DNA of 64,000 nt, taken from positions 124,001 through 188,000 of the forward strand of contig CANTFL010000034.1 of the NCBI GenBank assembly GCA_947650285.1, read 5' to 3'. Positions 21,050 to 33,800 of the stretch are shown here, one piece after another (position 1 is the first letter of the stretch; each line of letters starts with the position of its first letter). The stretch is from Hyaloperonospora brassicae. Taxonomy: Eukaryota; Oomycota; Peronosporomycetes; Peronosporales; Peronosporaceae. The translations under genes and the position numbers were made by a program. The notes beneath the pieces are model-generated. The model was not told the origin of the DNA. It worked only from the letters and a program-made list of their open reading frames with translations, and did no database searches.

Positions 21050-24000
21050 CCCATCTCGCTGTGGCTCAATGCTTTTATCATCAGCATAACTTTCGCGAAA
21101 GTTGCTACTCGGAGCCGTGGCTAGAATGGACGTGAGGCGGTCGTAGTGATGCAATGAGAAGCAAGTTGGTGCTCGTTGTCTTGCTGCTACATGCGTAGCG
21201 GTAGCACACGTAGCACTCGAGGGCAACGTAACAGCAATTCTGTTTTCAAACTCAGTCTTTTTGGTTTCTTTCTTCAGTTCTGTTTACGTCCAAGCACTTG
21301 GTACTCAATAAGCCATTCAGTGGCAATAGCCTGCACAAACTTCAGCCTGAGTGAACGTTTTGTGATGCACCAACTAGTAGTACAACCTGACGGTGAACAG
21401 GTTCCAGTTGACCTTTTGATGCGTGCATCAGCAATGCAACAGAAAAGTCCCGTTCGACGACGAGGTTGTTGGAGTTTGAATGTCGTTTGACCTGCAATGA
21501 CGTCGCGACAACGTGGCCGTCTTGCAAACATAGCGCAATTGTGCTTTTGCATGCAGTTGTGTGCTGTGACACGAGTGTAAATTGTTCGTCGGTACAACAT
21601 TCGCGTGGCATGCACATGTAGTAGCGCAAAGTTCGTGTTACAATGTTATTATTGGACGACCACGACGCCCGATTAGCGGGCCGGACCTTCGCCGCGGAGG
21701 CAAGCCATTCCACCATTTATTGAATGTGTGCAAGCGATGAGACTAGTGATGAAAATCGCTGAGATGACATAGCACCTGCGTATCGAATAGATAGGCTTCA
21801 AATGTGCAGTGACGTGATACGCAGCTCACTTTTTATAGTGGAAACCGTTGATCTCCCTCAGTTATTAAGATTCGACTCCACCTGATTGGTTGTAAATTTG
21901 ACAACTTGACATATGGGACGAAGAGAGGCGGACGCTATGTAAAACGACCAAGATGTCACAGAGGATTGGACTGGGAGATTTGTTCGGCACATAAGACCAG
22001 CATGTGGAGACGTGCGCCCAGTCCGTGACCCGGTCAAGTTGCAGTGCAGGAGTGACATATAGCGTATGGTGTAAATGTAAGAAGTTCACACTCGATGTAT
22101 TTCACTATGCTTCAAATTTGATCGCAACCTACTTTGCACGAGTGCATTCGAACACGTCTTTTACACGTGGACGTTAAGCTGTCGAGGTCACTTACGCGCG
22201 CAATATCGCATTAAGTTTGTAAGCCGACACCTTTGCAGCAGCAATCTATCCGCACTACGCTTGAAAGGAAAGATAGGTGCACTAGTGAGACGAAAAGGGT
22301 GTTTTTACATTACAATAAAAGCGCTCTCAATATCGCTTGACTCACGTGCTCACGGTCTATGCGATTTTTGTCCTGTTTTTTTGGATAGAATCGTCAAGTT
22401 TTCTGCCGTCCTCAATCGATCATTGCGAAATGTAAGCTCGAATTAAGAGTATGCCAAAGATATGAAGCTGGTAACGACTGAGGAGACACGACAAAGCGCA
22501 TTCATGAAGCCAATTTGAATGCTACCTTGTGGTACGATGACGTTGAAGCATGGCGACAAGTAATGTGCGGATTTAATGTCACATCACGTTACTAATGCTT
22601 TAATCATGTTAGCGAGATGAACTAGGCCACTGTACGCTTGCGCAAGCCATATACTTTTGTGGAGATATAAGATAAAAACATTAAAGATGAGAAGTATCGT
22701 TTTTGTAAGCTGACACATTTATTCTGCTCATTCCGGGCTTCTTTGGTACAGTAAGTGTTATCTCTTCTTTTCAACCACATTGTCGTGCACTATGACATAC
22801 CCTCTTGCAACGGCTGCATCTCGTTGTTATGAGGGTGAACCCGAAACGACTGCTATGTTCTTGAACTCTGACGTATTCCTTCGCATTGACGATGCGGCAA
22901 TTTGATTCCATTGAGTCGATACAGATGGCCTCTCACGCACTTGCACAAATGTCAATTGAATAGCATCACTTGCAGGAGCTGGTGGAGCCGACAATTGTTT
23001 CAACAAAACGACTTTTCATGTGCATTATCATTTTGTCTAAATACATCTCCACTACCGCATGTAACGCACTGGACATTTTTACCTGGGTTGATAGACTGAC
23101 CGAAGCTATGTGACGTGGTTAAATAAACCACCAATGTTGATGGAAATCCGTCATTCCTGGTAATTTCAAATCCCTCTCATGTTAGTTTGGCTCACTATAA
23201 TGGTGACGAACACAATATGTGCGTACCTCTCGGTTCGTTTCCACGCAGTTAAAAATCATGCTTACACAGTTATCCCATTATTGTCTTACAGAGGCCTCGG
23301 CAATCACATTTTGTATCCTTTCTAGATAACTCTTCCACGCTCCCCGCAAAGCTACCACTGAGACCTTTGCTCCAACAGTAGCGTATTTCGCCCCTCTTTG
23401 ATAGTTGAGACGACCCTAGCATCTAGTTTTCTTCTTCGTCTTGTTAAGGCGGGTGGCTATGAGGGGTTTTTAACGTTGTCACACAGGTTAACCCGTTTCG
23501 TCGATTAATATTCACGACGCTTCTGGACATTTTCACGCTTTTTTTCCTTGGTCGTCTCGAAGACGTTTACTACGTCCCAAGAGAAACGTTCGACTCGAAC
23601 CTTAAGGACCACTAGTTGTATAATCTGATCCAGATTTTCATATCGTCTCGGGTATTTGATCCTGTTCAAATTAAAGTCGAGTAGTATTTCCTGTTATCGC
23701 GAGGCGTTATGATTGAGAGGATCATAGCACGTATCGTGATCATCCCTTTTCCGCGTCCGCTAATCTTGCATCTTTAATTTCATTGTAAAGCAGGTGATCA
23801 TCCATACTACTGCCGAACCGGAAGATTGAAAAAGTTTTTTCAATTTCGATTATCTCGTGAATTTATGGACCTTGATCTAGTATTGTAGCGTATAGCCAAT
23901 ATCTAACACAAGGCGAAAATCTAATGCCTCTGTTTTATCCATGTCATAGCTAGTTACAATTAATATCAGCGTGTAGGCTTGTGAACGATATCGTCCAGTA

Positions 24001-25005
24001 CAAATGATCATGTTCTTTCAGCAAATTCACCGAAACCGCGCATTCAATGGTAAGAATACCATAAAACCATCATCTGAGGATGATCTGGACGAAATTTTTA
24101 TTAGTTGACAGTTAATCGATACTGGCTTCATCCATTATGAATTCAATTGGGTTCTTCTCCCAACTCGTTATATCTCGAGGAATGTGTGTAATTTTATAAT
24201 CTAAGATGTGATCGTCATCATCTCCAATGTGTGAATCCCACAAGTGATTGAACCCATTTACAAAGCCAGCATAGCTTTTGTACCCACTTAGGACATGTCG
24301 TCGCACTAGTCTCCATTATCCTCACAAATCGCTTTTGTAAAATGTCGAAGCGACATGTTTCACGAGAATCAGCTCTTCTTTGTTTAAATGGCACGAAATC
24401 TTCAGTTTATTTATTTTCCAATCGACCAATTATTATGTCTCGAACTGTCAGGAAAATACTGCATGGATCGCAAGTATAAATATGAGCGATCATATACCGT
24501 TTGAGTGGGCATCTAATACTTGGATAAAAATCGATGGACTAGGTAGGTTACATATCTGCAATCCAGATATTTCGATCCGGGCCGATTGTCATCTTCTACT
24601 CATTACCAAACTATGAAAATCATCCCAATTTCCTACGAAGCGATTAATGAGGTGACCGGTATATTGGTATTTTCTCTTCATCCAATTTTATTTTGATGGG
24701 TGTTCATTTTAGTTTCAGCAAGCAAATCGATCAGATCCGACGTCGTACGTGCTAGTCATTGTCAAAATGTAGAAATTGATCAGTATATACCTTTATCCAA
24801 CTTACGCTAAGATAACTTCGGAGTTTCTCAATCCATATACGTAGCATGCGTCAATCAATTTAAAACAACAGAGGGTGTGTTGAAACCCGCTCGCCACAAT
24901 CCTACATTGTGTTACGTTAATATCACAGTATTTAGTTTCACAGTCGGTAAAAGTGAGCGATCAACCTGACCAGCTGGCTTATTTGTAGGTTTCAATGCAA
25001 ATCGT
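21050..25005. other. AT-rich gene-poor interval
   Basis: After the 3' flank of the APMAP-like gene the base composition drops to AT-rich, and frames on both strands are short. I see no recognisable gene, tRNA or transposon domain here. Confidence 0.6.
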
Positions 25006-25064
25006 CGGTCGTCTTATATTCAAAAAAGAATGTGGTGCATTCTTTTTTTAATATAAGACGACCG
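25006..25064. other. Long near-perfect hairpin
   Basis: Two 27-base arms (25006-25032 and 25038-25064) are reverse complements with one mismatch, around a five-base loop TGGTG. The arms run from CGGTCGTCTTATATT to an A-rich end. The hairpin is about 100 bases upstream of a possible LTR end and primer binding site, so it may be part of an LTR. Confidence 0.8.
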
Positions 25065-25183
25065 GTGATGCTTAAATTGATGGAGATGATCGGGTTATAT
25101 ATATAAGTTGCGATCCTCGGTCAGATTGATTAAATCTTCCTCGGATTTTAGAAGCTCTTATCACATTTGGTGCGCGAACGAGG
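25065..25183 (+). mobile_element. Possible 3' end of a second LTR type with TATA box and primer binding site
   Basis: A TATATATA stretch near 25097 is followed about 65 bases later by TATCACA (to 25165), two bases, and then TGGTGCGCGAACGAGG (25168-25183). The arrangement CA, two bases, TGG matches LTR end plus primer binding site, with the same spacing as in the gypsy element at 6694-6705. I did not find the other LTR copy, so this is a proposal. Confidence 0.35.
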
Positions 25184-25608
25184 CTTCACGCACATAAATT
25201 TGCAAACCACAAATCGTGCGGCCAAAGGTACAGCGTTGTTGTAGCCAATGAAAGGATGGGTCAATCCATCTCAACTATTTCTGAACCTCAGAAAGAGGAT
25301 CGCAAAATTTCAAATAGAATGCAATCAAATTATGTCATTTGTGAAATTTACTACTTCGGGCAAAAAACTTTATACGGTCTACAGATCCAGAAAACAGATT
25401 CGAGTGCTCTTTATAATATTTAGGTATCTCAGGGAACTCACCATCTGGATCTTTTCTGTGTATTTGCGCCCCTTAGTATGTGAAAGCCGATTAAATGACC
25501 AACATGTCTGATTGCACGATCCGCTTTGTTATAACGAATGTTCACTCTGAATTATAGTAGCGGTGCTTGTATTCATACATAATCGCTATCACACCCGATC
25601 GCTTAATA

Positions 25609-27347
25609 TCATTCGTTGAATCGAATCGGACACAACGTTAGTTTCCGTATGTGGTTGTTTTCGTCTTTATTAGACCTCCTCTCCGCAATAGCCTTGTACC
25701 GGGGTACCCGATCGCGGTATCCGTGAAACCATTGATCGCAAGGTACCCGGGTCGGAACCAAACGGTCGTACTCAGCTCTTGGAAGCAGATCATTCTCGGC
25801 ATCCCGAACGTCGCTGGGCATGCTGACCGATTCATCAGAGTCGTTCGACGCCTCGCCAAATAGTTCTACCTTCAAGACTGGACGCTTCACAGGAGGTGCA
25901 GGCCCACTTGAAAGTGGGGGCGACCCAGACTTAGGACTGGGGGATTCCACGATGGTCGGCGCATGAGTCGATCGGGAAGAAAGCGGAACGGTGCTCGAAG
26001 ATACCCGGCACCGCAACGAAGAACCCGATACAGACAAGGCGGCCAGTGTAGATCCTCTTAAAGAAGGAGACAAACTGTCTGAGGGAAGTTGATGGGCCCG
26101 CTTAACTCCTGCTTGGGAGAAGGATAAGGATTTACCCGCGATTCCCCGTGTCGACGAAACCCATACAGATCCTGGAGTAGCTTTTGACTCGTCGGGGTGA
26201 GCCGATCTAGACGGTTGCGCCGAGACGCGGGTTGTTTCAGCGAATCCGGGGGATTTGGCCGACCGCACATGCCCAGTGGATCGCAGGGACTTACCGGCTG
26301 ACCTGACAGAGGTGGTAAGCATCAGCTCTGTTCCGGGTCGAGTTGAATTGGCAGCTCAAGGACGCTTGATAGGTGGTTAGAATTACGTGGATCTGGATCG
26401 TTTGCTGGTTTGTGGTGAGGCGGAGGCATCAGACGGGACCCCCGAAAGAGGGTGGATAGTTTCGGAAGCCAGCTGAGCTAAGTGATTTCGAATCACGTCG
26501 CGATCGCGGACGGCCTAGAAACACTTCTATTTCCAGTCCAAGACTTTATTGCGAAGGCGATCCACCTTGGCTTCTCGGTCCTCGAGGTCCGACCGCAGTC
26601 GCTGCAGCTCCACATAAACGCGCTCATATTCGCGAAGGTGGCCTTAGTAAGACTTCGACAAGACTTCCAACGCCGTTTTTGCCACGCCAAGTTTCGTATC
26701 GACCTTGTTGAAAAGTTTCTTGTACTTGTATATCTTGGCCGTTCCAGCTTGGAGATCGCCGCCCAATTTTGTTCCGCGATAGCCAGGCGCGAGGTTAATT
26801 TCTCCACTCGCTGTTGGGAGATAGCGAATTCGCGAATCCGCCGATCATCTTTTTGTTCCAAGTCCTCTTTGGATTTCGAAAGAGCCGTCTTGAATTCCCG
26901 GATCACTTCATCTTGAGTCGTGCGTCTTGCCAGCTACGTTTGATATTCGCGCGATCTCTCGATCAAATTCTGGTGATCGGTCCAGATGCTGATATAACGC
27001 TCTTGGACATAAGTCGCCAAGCGCCGGGCATTCTCTACGTACAATCGTAACTCGGCCTGGAGCCGGTCAATTTGCAATTTCTGGTCTTGAAACTTTTCTT
27101 CCAAGGAGCGGTAGTCCCTCACAACCGCTTCCTGAAGGCCCAGTTGATCGTAGAGTGCTGCAATTCTCGAGTGCAGACTCTCACGATCCACCAGGGACGG
27201 AGCACTCACCCGCGTCGAGGGGGATACGGTACGCCTCCCGCTAAACGAAACCAGCGGTGAAGGAAAAGGCGGGGTCGGTCGACCGGTCCCCGAAGCAGGA
27301 ATAGGAGATGCAGACGAGCTGGAAGGTGCAGACGACGCAGGTGCCAT
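25609..27347 (-). pseudogene. Broken coiled-coil, Ser/Pro-rich protein, retroelement-associated type
   Basis: From the ATG at 27347 the minus strand encodes a Ser/Pro-rich head and a long charged coiled coil (for example LQIDRLQAELRLYVENARRL). The coil continues past a stop at 26934 into DRRIREFAISQQRVEKLTSR. After a frame change near 26750 the coil runs on (VYVELQRLRSDLEDREAKV), followed by stops and then a second Ser/Pro-rich region. It ends in an acidic segment and RVPCDQWFHGYRDRVPRYKA before the stop at 25609. The rebuilt length would be close to 580 residues. No zinc knuckle or enzyme motif is present. The general layout (Ser/Pro-rich parts plus coiled coil, placed among repeats) recalls the antisense ORF at 2-1246, but I see no clear sequence identity between them. 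Confidence 0.55.
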
Positions 27348-27883
27348 AGACGTTGCGGGTGCACAGTCAATCGACACTATATGTCTATCGCCAGTGAAGG
27401 GGACGATTGTGGGGAATTGCGGAGAGAGAACGGTGGAAAGTTTGGATCGTGCAAACCGCATCAAGTGCCAAATCAATTTGATTGGTAGTGCGCGCTCGGA
27501 GATGGGCCCGTTGACACGATGTATGGGATCAACAGACTGAGTGAAGGAAAACGATCGTTGAAGGTATGCGGATTGATCTACATAAAGGGTAAGAAGGATG
27601 ATAGTCACAGATCGACGATTTGCCGATCACGATCCGCGATTAAGGATTTGGGTCTCCAAGCTACAAGGACAGGATTACTCAAGAGGTGGACAACAACATC
27701 TGGATTACGTCATCGATAACGAGCATCGAATGACGGGTGAATGTGGAAGCATGCTGTAGGAGTGGATCATGAAGATCATCAAGCATGCGAAGTTCAGGCG
27801 TGGATGCCCGGTCAAAGACGCAACAGACTGACCACGATCTATCCTGGTTGTGTACCGCTTGATAGTGTGAACACATAATTAGT

Positions 27884-27959
27884 GCGATCCACTATCGAGC
27901 GATCCGCTACTGAGCCATCCACTACTGAGCGATCTACTACGGCGCGGTCTACTACTCGA
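27884..27959. repeat. 15-base tandem repeat, five units
   Basis: The unit GCGATCCACTACTGA recurs five times with substitutions (27884, 27899, 27914, 27929, 27944). Confidence 0.75.
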
Positions 27960-28230
27960 GTATCTTCTGTGGACCACATGATGTAAGAATTTAATTACAT
28001 AGACAGGCGATACGCCACTGTGAAACAGCGAATAGAAATGCATGGTCATAGGTTTTGGATTTGGTTGGTTGACATTAAACATAATTGAACTTGCAACGTA
28101 ATAAACTCGTCGACTTCTCCCGGGCAGGATGTTTGGTCTCCCGTCGAATAGAGAGTGACTCGCGTCTCTGCAAACTTTGCCCTAGGATTATGTGGCCAGG
28201 CGGAACGTCAATTCTCACCCTCCCCCAACT

Positions 28231-28631
28231 GCGATCGGACGCAGGGAACCTTACGGTTCAGAATCAAGATCGCGAGACGGCTTAAGCGGTCAGAAGGCTC
28301 GTGCATCAAGCATCACCCTTGGACAAAGGCTACTCTGGGAGAGCGCATAAGCATACACGCGATCGTATGAAGAATTCCCACTTGGTACACCCCTACGTTT
28401 GACCGGGTGAAGTATTTCCACCCGATCAACCCCTATCCCTAAATGGTCAAGTTCAGTCTCAACTCGAGTCCACCAAGAAGAGCGCAACCCGCCCCACCGA
28501 CGGGTACACAAGATTATCAAGAAGACACAGAGCACGGAATCGGGGTACCCCTTCCGTTTGATAGTCGTCCGGGCGCCAGTGGAGAGTCGGGATCGTCTCA
28601 GGAAACGAGCGATCACCACCCCACCACACTG
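28231..28631. repeat. Dispersed 0.4 kb repeat, copy A
   Basis: It begins with GCGATCGGACGCAG and contains GACGGGTACACAAG, GGGGTACCCCTTCCG and GGCGCCAGTGGAGAGT. The plus-strand frame around 28443-28620 is open and contains TGTQDYQEDTEHGIGVPLPF. Copies B and C share the same blocks in the same order. Confidence 0.75.
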
Positions 28632-28954
28632 GCTCCAGGCTCCCGATCTAATGTTGGGATAGCGATTTCTGGGTGGGATCGCGATCTCATTTGAGATATG
28701 TCTTAGATTGAGTAATCATCGTAATGTAAACCGCGTCTCCCATCCTTGCCACCAATGATCTCGAATCTAGTACGTTTGAGTACACTATCCTGATCCACCC
28801 TTCCCACATCATGTCCTCCAGTAAGAGCCCCTTTCGAACTTAACTGACGCTGGCGATCTCTGCGCTCTCAAGACCAACTCGAAGGCAAAATCTTATGATC
28901 TGTTTGCCACAGTTTGACCAGGGATCGAGAACTCTCAACACAAAACCTCCAACA

Positions 28955-29333
28955 GCGATCGGACGCACCAACATAGTATAGGTTACGATAGAAGATCGCG
29001 AGACCGCTCAACTGGTCAGAAGGATCACGCATCGAGTATTTACGTATTAGACGAGGCGATCTCGCAGATATCGGGGTAGATACTATTGAGAACTCTACAA
29101 GTATACCCGTGGTCGTGCGAAGGTTTCCACACGATCAACACCCCATCCCAAACACGTTTAAGTTTTCCCCCGACGCGAGCTCACCTGAAAGAGATGAATC
29201 CGACTCATCGACGGGTACACAAGGTGAGGAAGGAACCAAGCACTGAAATGGAGTACTCCCCCCTTAAGGTGGTCTTCTGGACGCCAGTGGGGAGTTTTGA
29301 TCGCAAGGATCTTGTGATCGGCACTCTACCACA
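28955..29333. repeat. Dispersed 0.4 kb repeat, copy B
   Basis: Same order of blocks as copy A: GCGATCGGACGCA, CATCGACGGGTACACAAG, and GACGCCAGTGGGGAGT. The shared frame reads TGTQGEEGTKH, followed by a stop. Confidence 0.75.
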
Positions 29334-30482
29334 AACGAGAAAGACAAAAAGCATCAGCAAACGATTGCGTTAAGGTTACGCTCAAGTGATCAGTGCGAAG
29401 AAGGAACGACCACGTCGAAAACTCTAAGTTGATTATGTGGTAGCACTGTAGGATCTACAATGATTCATAGTCGCTTTGGAAACTTAATTAGAAACGGTGA
29501 TGATGTCAAAATCGTCAAAGCTCCTCATGTGGAAGAGTGGCCAGGTCATTTCCGACGGGAGAACAGATCACGCATTCGGCTACTTCTGAGTCGACATTTA
29601 TTGATAAAAACTGTTGCACCCGTGGAATCAGTGTGCGACGAATGGTGGAATCGGATGTTCTGTCTCGAGGTGATCTGTGGTGGTAACAGAATAAGTAGGG
29701 AGGCCAAGAGATCTGAAGGCGAGAAGATGTCCCTGATCCATTACCCGCAGCCTAAATCGGAGACATATACCGTGGATTGTGGTTCAAGTGCGAATACGCA
29801 AGCAAATATTTACTTCGGGTGAATGATCACGAAGTTTCAAAAAAAGCAAAGCTGGGAAAGTCGTGTGGCGGAAGATTGTATCTTCACGGTGGAAGAGCGA
29901 ACGCTATTATGAGCGCAATCGCAGTATATCCCCCATGGAAGTCGTAAGCGCGACCCTCGGGAAAGAATTTAATAATGGGGATTGAAGATTTGTACCGACA
30001 TGCAACCTGTGGTGGTCCGTACAAATTTCGCGATTACTTGATCCGCTCCTGGTGACGAGATCGCGGCGAAGAACATGTCGCTTTGTTTTCGAGATCGCGT
30101 AAGTAGCAAGATCGCGTTTACAGTTGGTTTGTACCTCACATCATCTGCTGGTGTATACCAAACATCCATGATACGCTATCCGTGATGAGCGATTGTTGTG
30201 GATTGAGGGGGCCATATATTACAGGGAGGCGATCATCGGTGATAGGCGAAGCATGTCAGCAAATTCGGAGATTAGGATAGACATTGTGGTAGTATTAGTT
30301 TGGTCAATTAAAGGTCAATCAAAGTTCAATTTGATCCTAAGTACACGTGTCGACTGCTCTTCCGGGATGGATAATTGTCTTTTCGGCGATCGTGAAGTCG
30401 TATGTTTTATTCACAATATATTTAAAATATATTTCCAGAGATCAATAACTCTTAACAAGCACCAACCTGCTAAACACCAACC

Positions 30483-30870
30483 TGCGTTCGGACGCAGAAA
30501 TTTAGTAAAGGACGAGGTGAAAGATTTCGATATGGCTCATATAATAAGAAGTCCATGCAGATCAAGTATATGCATGTTGTACAAGGCGTTTCGTCGAGGT
30601 CGGGCCGACGCATACCGAGTGCCCTGCAAGTATACCTATGATCGTGTGAAGATTTCGACATGATCACCTCTAACCTCATAACAAACACGATAAAGTTTTC
30701 CCTCGACACGATTTGATCCGTAATATTGTAGACCGCCACATAGACGGGTAAGCAAGGTGAGGAAGGAATCAAGAACGGAAACGGGGTACCCTTTCCGAGA
30801 GTTGGTTCTCTGAGCGCCAGTGCAGATTCAGTATCGCATCATCAATTGTGCGAGCCCCCTCCACCACATT
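30483..30870. repeat. Dispersed 0.4 kb repeat, copy C
   Basis: It begins TGCGTTCGGACGCAG and contains ATAGACGGGTAAGCAAGG, GGGGTACCCTTTCCG and GCGCCAGTGCAGATT. The shared frame reads TGKQGEEGIKNGNGVPFP. Confidence 0.7.
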
Positions 30871-33800
30871 TTCGTAGACAGCCTTTGCGATTTCTATCAT
30901 TTCCTGCCTATCTCACGTGAACATCGGTGGAAAAATCTGGAGTAGATGATCCTAGGACAAGAGAGTAAGAAAGTCGATATTTATCTGGGTAATGATGATT
31001 TTTTTGCTGGTTCATCCTTTATAGTGCAACCAACGGAAATCTCGATCTGTATTCTGCTGGTCTCGTTCTTTTTGCTCTTACCACGTTTAAAGGAGAAACG
31101 TATCTGTGATCCCGTCAAAGTAGTGAACGCACGGACGAATCCGCACCGTTCAATGCGTATGTGATAAAAGATGCCTCCAATCAATTGCTATTTAGCTATT
31201 CGATATTTGTCACTCCGAATCGCGCTCCGGTTTAGCACAGTCAAATTAATTGCGAAGTAGCCTTATCTTATTGATACGTCTCCAGCAGTTACATATATCT
31301 TCAGATTTAAGATCGGGTTTTATCACGCCTAATGCATCCTTCTTATTTTATTTCTTTCTCCTTGACCGCATTACGTTTGAGCGTTTATAAATACACTCGA
31401 AGATGACCCCATAGTTTCTACCACCATATGTAACTGCCTTGCACGTTGTTGCTGTTTCAAACAACTCGATACTCTTTTGTTCACGAGATCCATGCTCGTG
31501 CGTTTTATAATCGCAAAACTAATTTACTTGTCCGATCGCATTTAGCACCTCGCAGTAAAGTCGCAAATTAGATCAGATTATGCTGTTTAGTATCTATAAG
31601 AAGGATCGACATGATATTTATGGTGTACATTACTGTTGTAGATGTATACGAACGTATCCATATGTTCGACCGGAAGCCACGTACATGTTTTTACCTCAAT
31701 TTTGTCGATTTTCAGAGATACTTTCTAAATAACTACTAGCAACCTGTCTGTACTTCGAATTAAAATTAAACGGCATCTCCTGCCACCAGCAACCTATTTT
31801 CCGCGATTGCGGACATTTTTTACTACATGAGATAGCCGCTTTGTCTATTTTTATTGCTGGCGCTTGGCCTGCAAAAACCCTGATGTAACTGCGTCTTCGG
31901 CAGTAGTATTGCTATCAACATGGAATCAACATTTAAGACACGGACACAAATTACAATGAAAAGGCATAGGAATGCTTTATGTCATCCCGCCATGCATTTG
32001 TGTGTTTCGAGCATTATTAACGAAGTAATATGATCCAGATATTTTTTCTTGTTGCACTTTTATTAAGATTGGCCTTTCTCGTGGTCTTGAGCACTTGTTG
32101 ATGTCGATTTTCGCTAATCTATCGATGTACGTCAATCCACGTTCTTTTCTCTCAACATTGGTCTGCTGCTGCTGCAAAACAAGAAATTTCTAAGCGTGGT
32201 TGCAGAGTTCTTATACTATTGACAACTCGCTAAAGGTTTCGAACGCTTAAGAGCAATTAAATTCGGTTTCATAAAGGTGTGATGCCCCTGCAATTCGAAA
32301 GCTGATTTTTTTCGGTACATTGATTTTCATGGAGCAACCATGCAGCTGAAAAACGATATTTTCGTATAGTCTGTAATGACTATTTTATATTTTTATTCAG
32401 TAACAGTACATTTGCTAATTATATGTCTTGATGCTATTAGGTTGCGCAACTTTCGTACTATCGTATTGCCTGGACTCTTATAGGAAATAATTTCAAATGG
32501 CTTCATAACCAAGAGGCGGTTACATGCTGAAACTACGACTGGGTACACTGCATATACTTGTAGCTTGTCCTTTAATCTGCTGTTGGATCGAGTTACGTAT
32601 AAAGAAATCGCTCTTAGTTCAAAAATCATTCAAATACTAGATTAAATTGGGGTTAGTAGGATGGTGTCGTACATACATCTTCCTAGTTATGACGTATCAA
32701 TCATGTTTAGACCTGCAAGATTTATTTGGCGGCGGACGCTGACTCAGTGCTTGTATCATTAGTTGTGCTGCTGCTATTCGCATTATCCCAACACTACTGG
32801 TCACCAAACTGAGATCTAATGGTCTCTCAGACTCGCAAATTCTCGCTAATCTTACTTGTGCTTAAACACAAAAAATTCCATTGCGTTATCTCTCATTTCT
32901 GATTCCAATACTGGCATCCCCAGTACCCACATGTTTTGCATCCATACTTGTATTTCGTCCCTATATATACGAACCATACGCCCCGATATATATGTGTACC
33001 ACTTGTTCCAGTCCAATTGTGGCGTTTAGCTAAGAGAACGTCATCGTGCAATGTGTGCTTGAGGTGTCAGACAGATAGAAAAGCTTCATATGACACAATT
33101 GCGATTTGCACATCTTTCAGCGCATCGTATAAGGTCCCACGTTTAGCACGATGCCGTATGTAGACGGAGGATACTGTATTTTGGCGTGCAGCTGGGATAT
33201 CGGCAATTGCGAAGGTTTTCTGGTAGTGCATAGGCTTCTAATTGTCTGTTTTTGTTGGTGTTTGCGGCATGTTGCCACATAGTTGAAATGTGTGCGCTTC
33301 TCAGCTATAGTGGAATGGTATTTTGCCACAGATGGAAATGTATGTTGCAATGTGCAAAGTGAAGCGCGTGTAACTGAGTCATCACCTCTAGCCCATTATG
33401 CAATATTTGATGCGCAAAGCACAAGACTGACGAGAGTTACAGGTTCGAATGATGAGCATGCTGCTGCGCACCAAGGCGACCTGATTGAGGCTCATGTGCC
33501 AGTTGATTGAACAGAACGTTTATACATTCTGGGTACATGCAATTTACCAATAAAAAGTTTCCACTGAATGTATCTTGTGCATCTTATTTTAGATTCACAC
33601 GAGAAGGGGAGGTGTCAGTACTACATTCGGGACAAGTACTGGTATTGGAAATATTGGCAGAGGTACTCGCTATGAAAAGCTCATGACGTTTGTCAATACA
33701 TGATTTGAACTGTTCATTCTGTTTTGCCAAACGAGCGAGAATGGGAGTGATCTTGTCAAACTACCCCCACGGTTCTCAACCTGTGTAATCGAAAAAAGCA

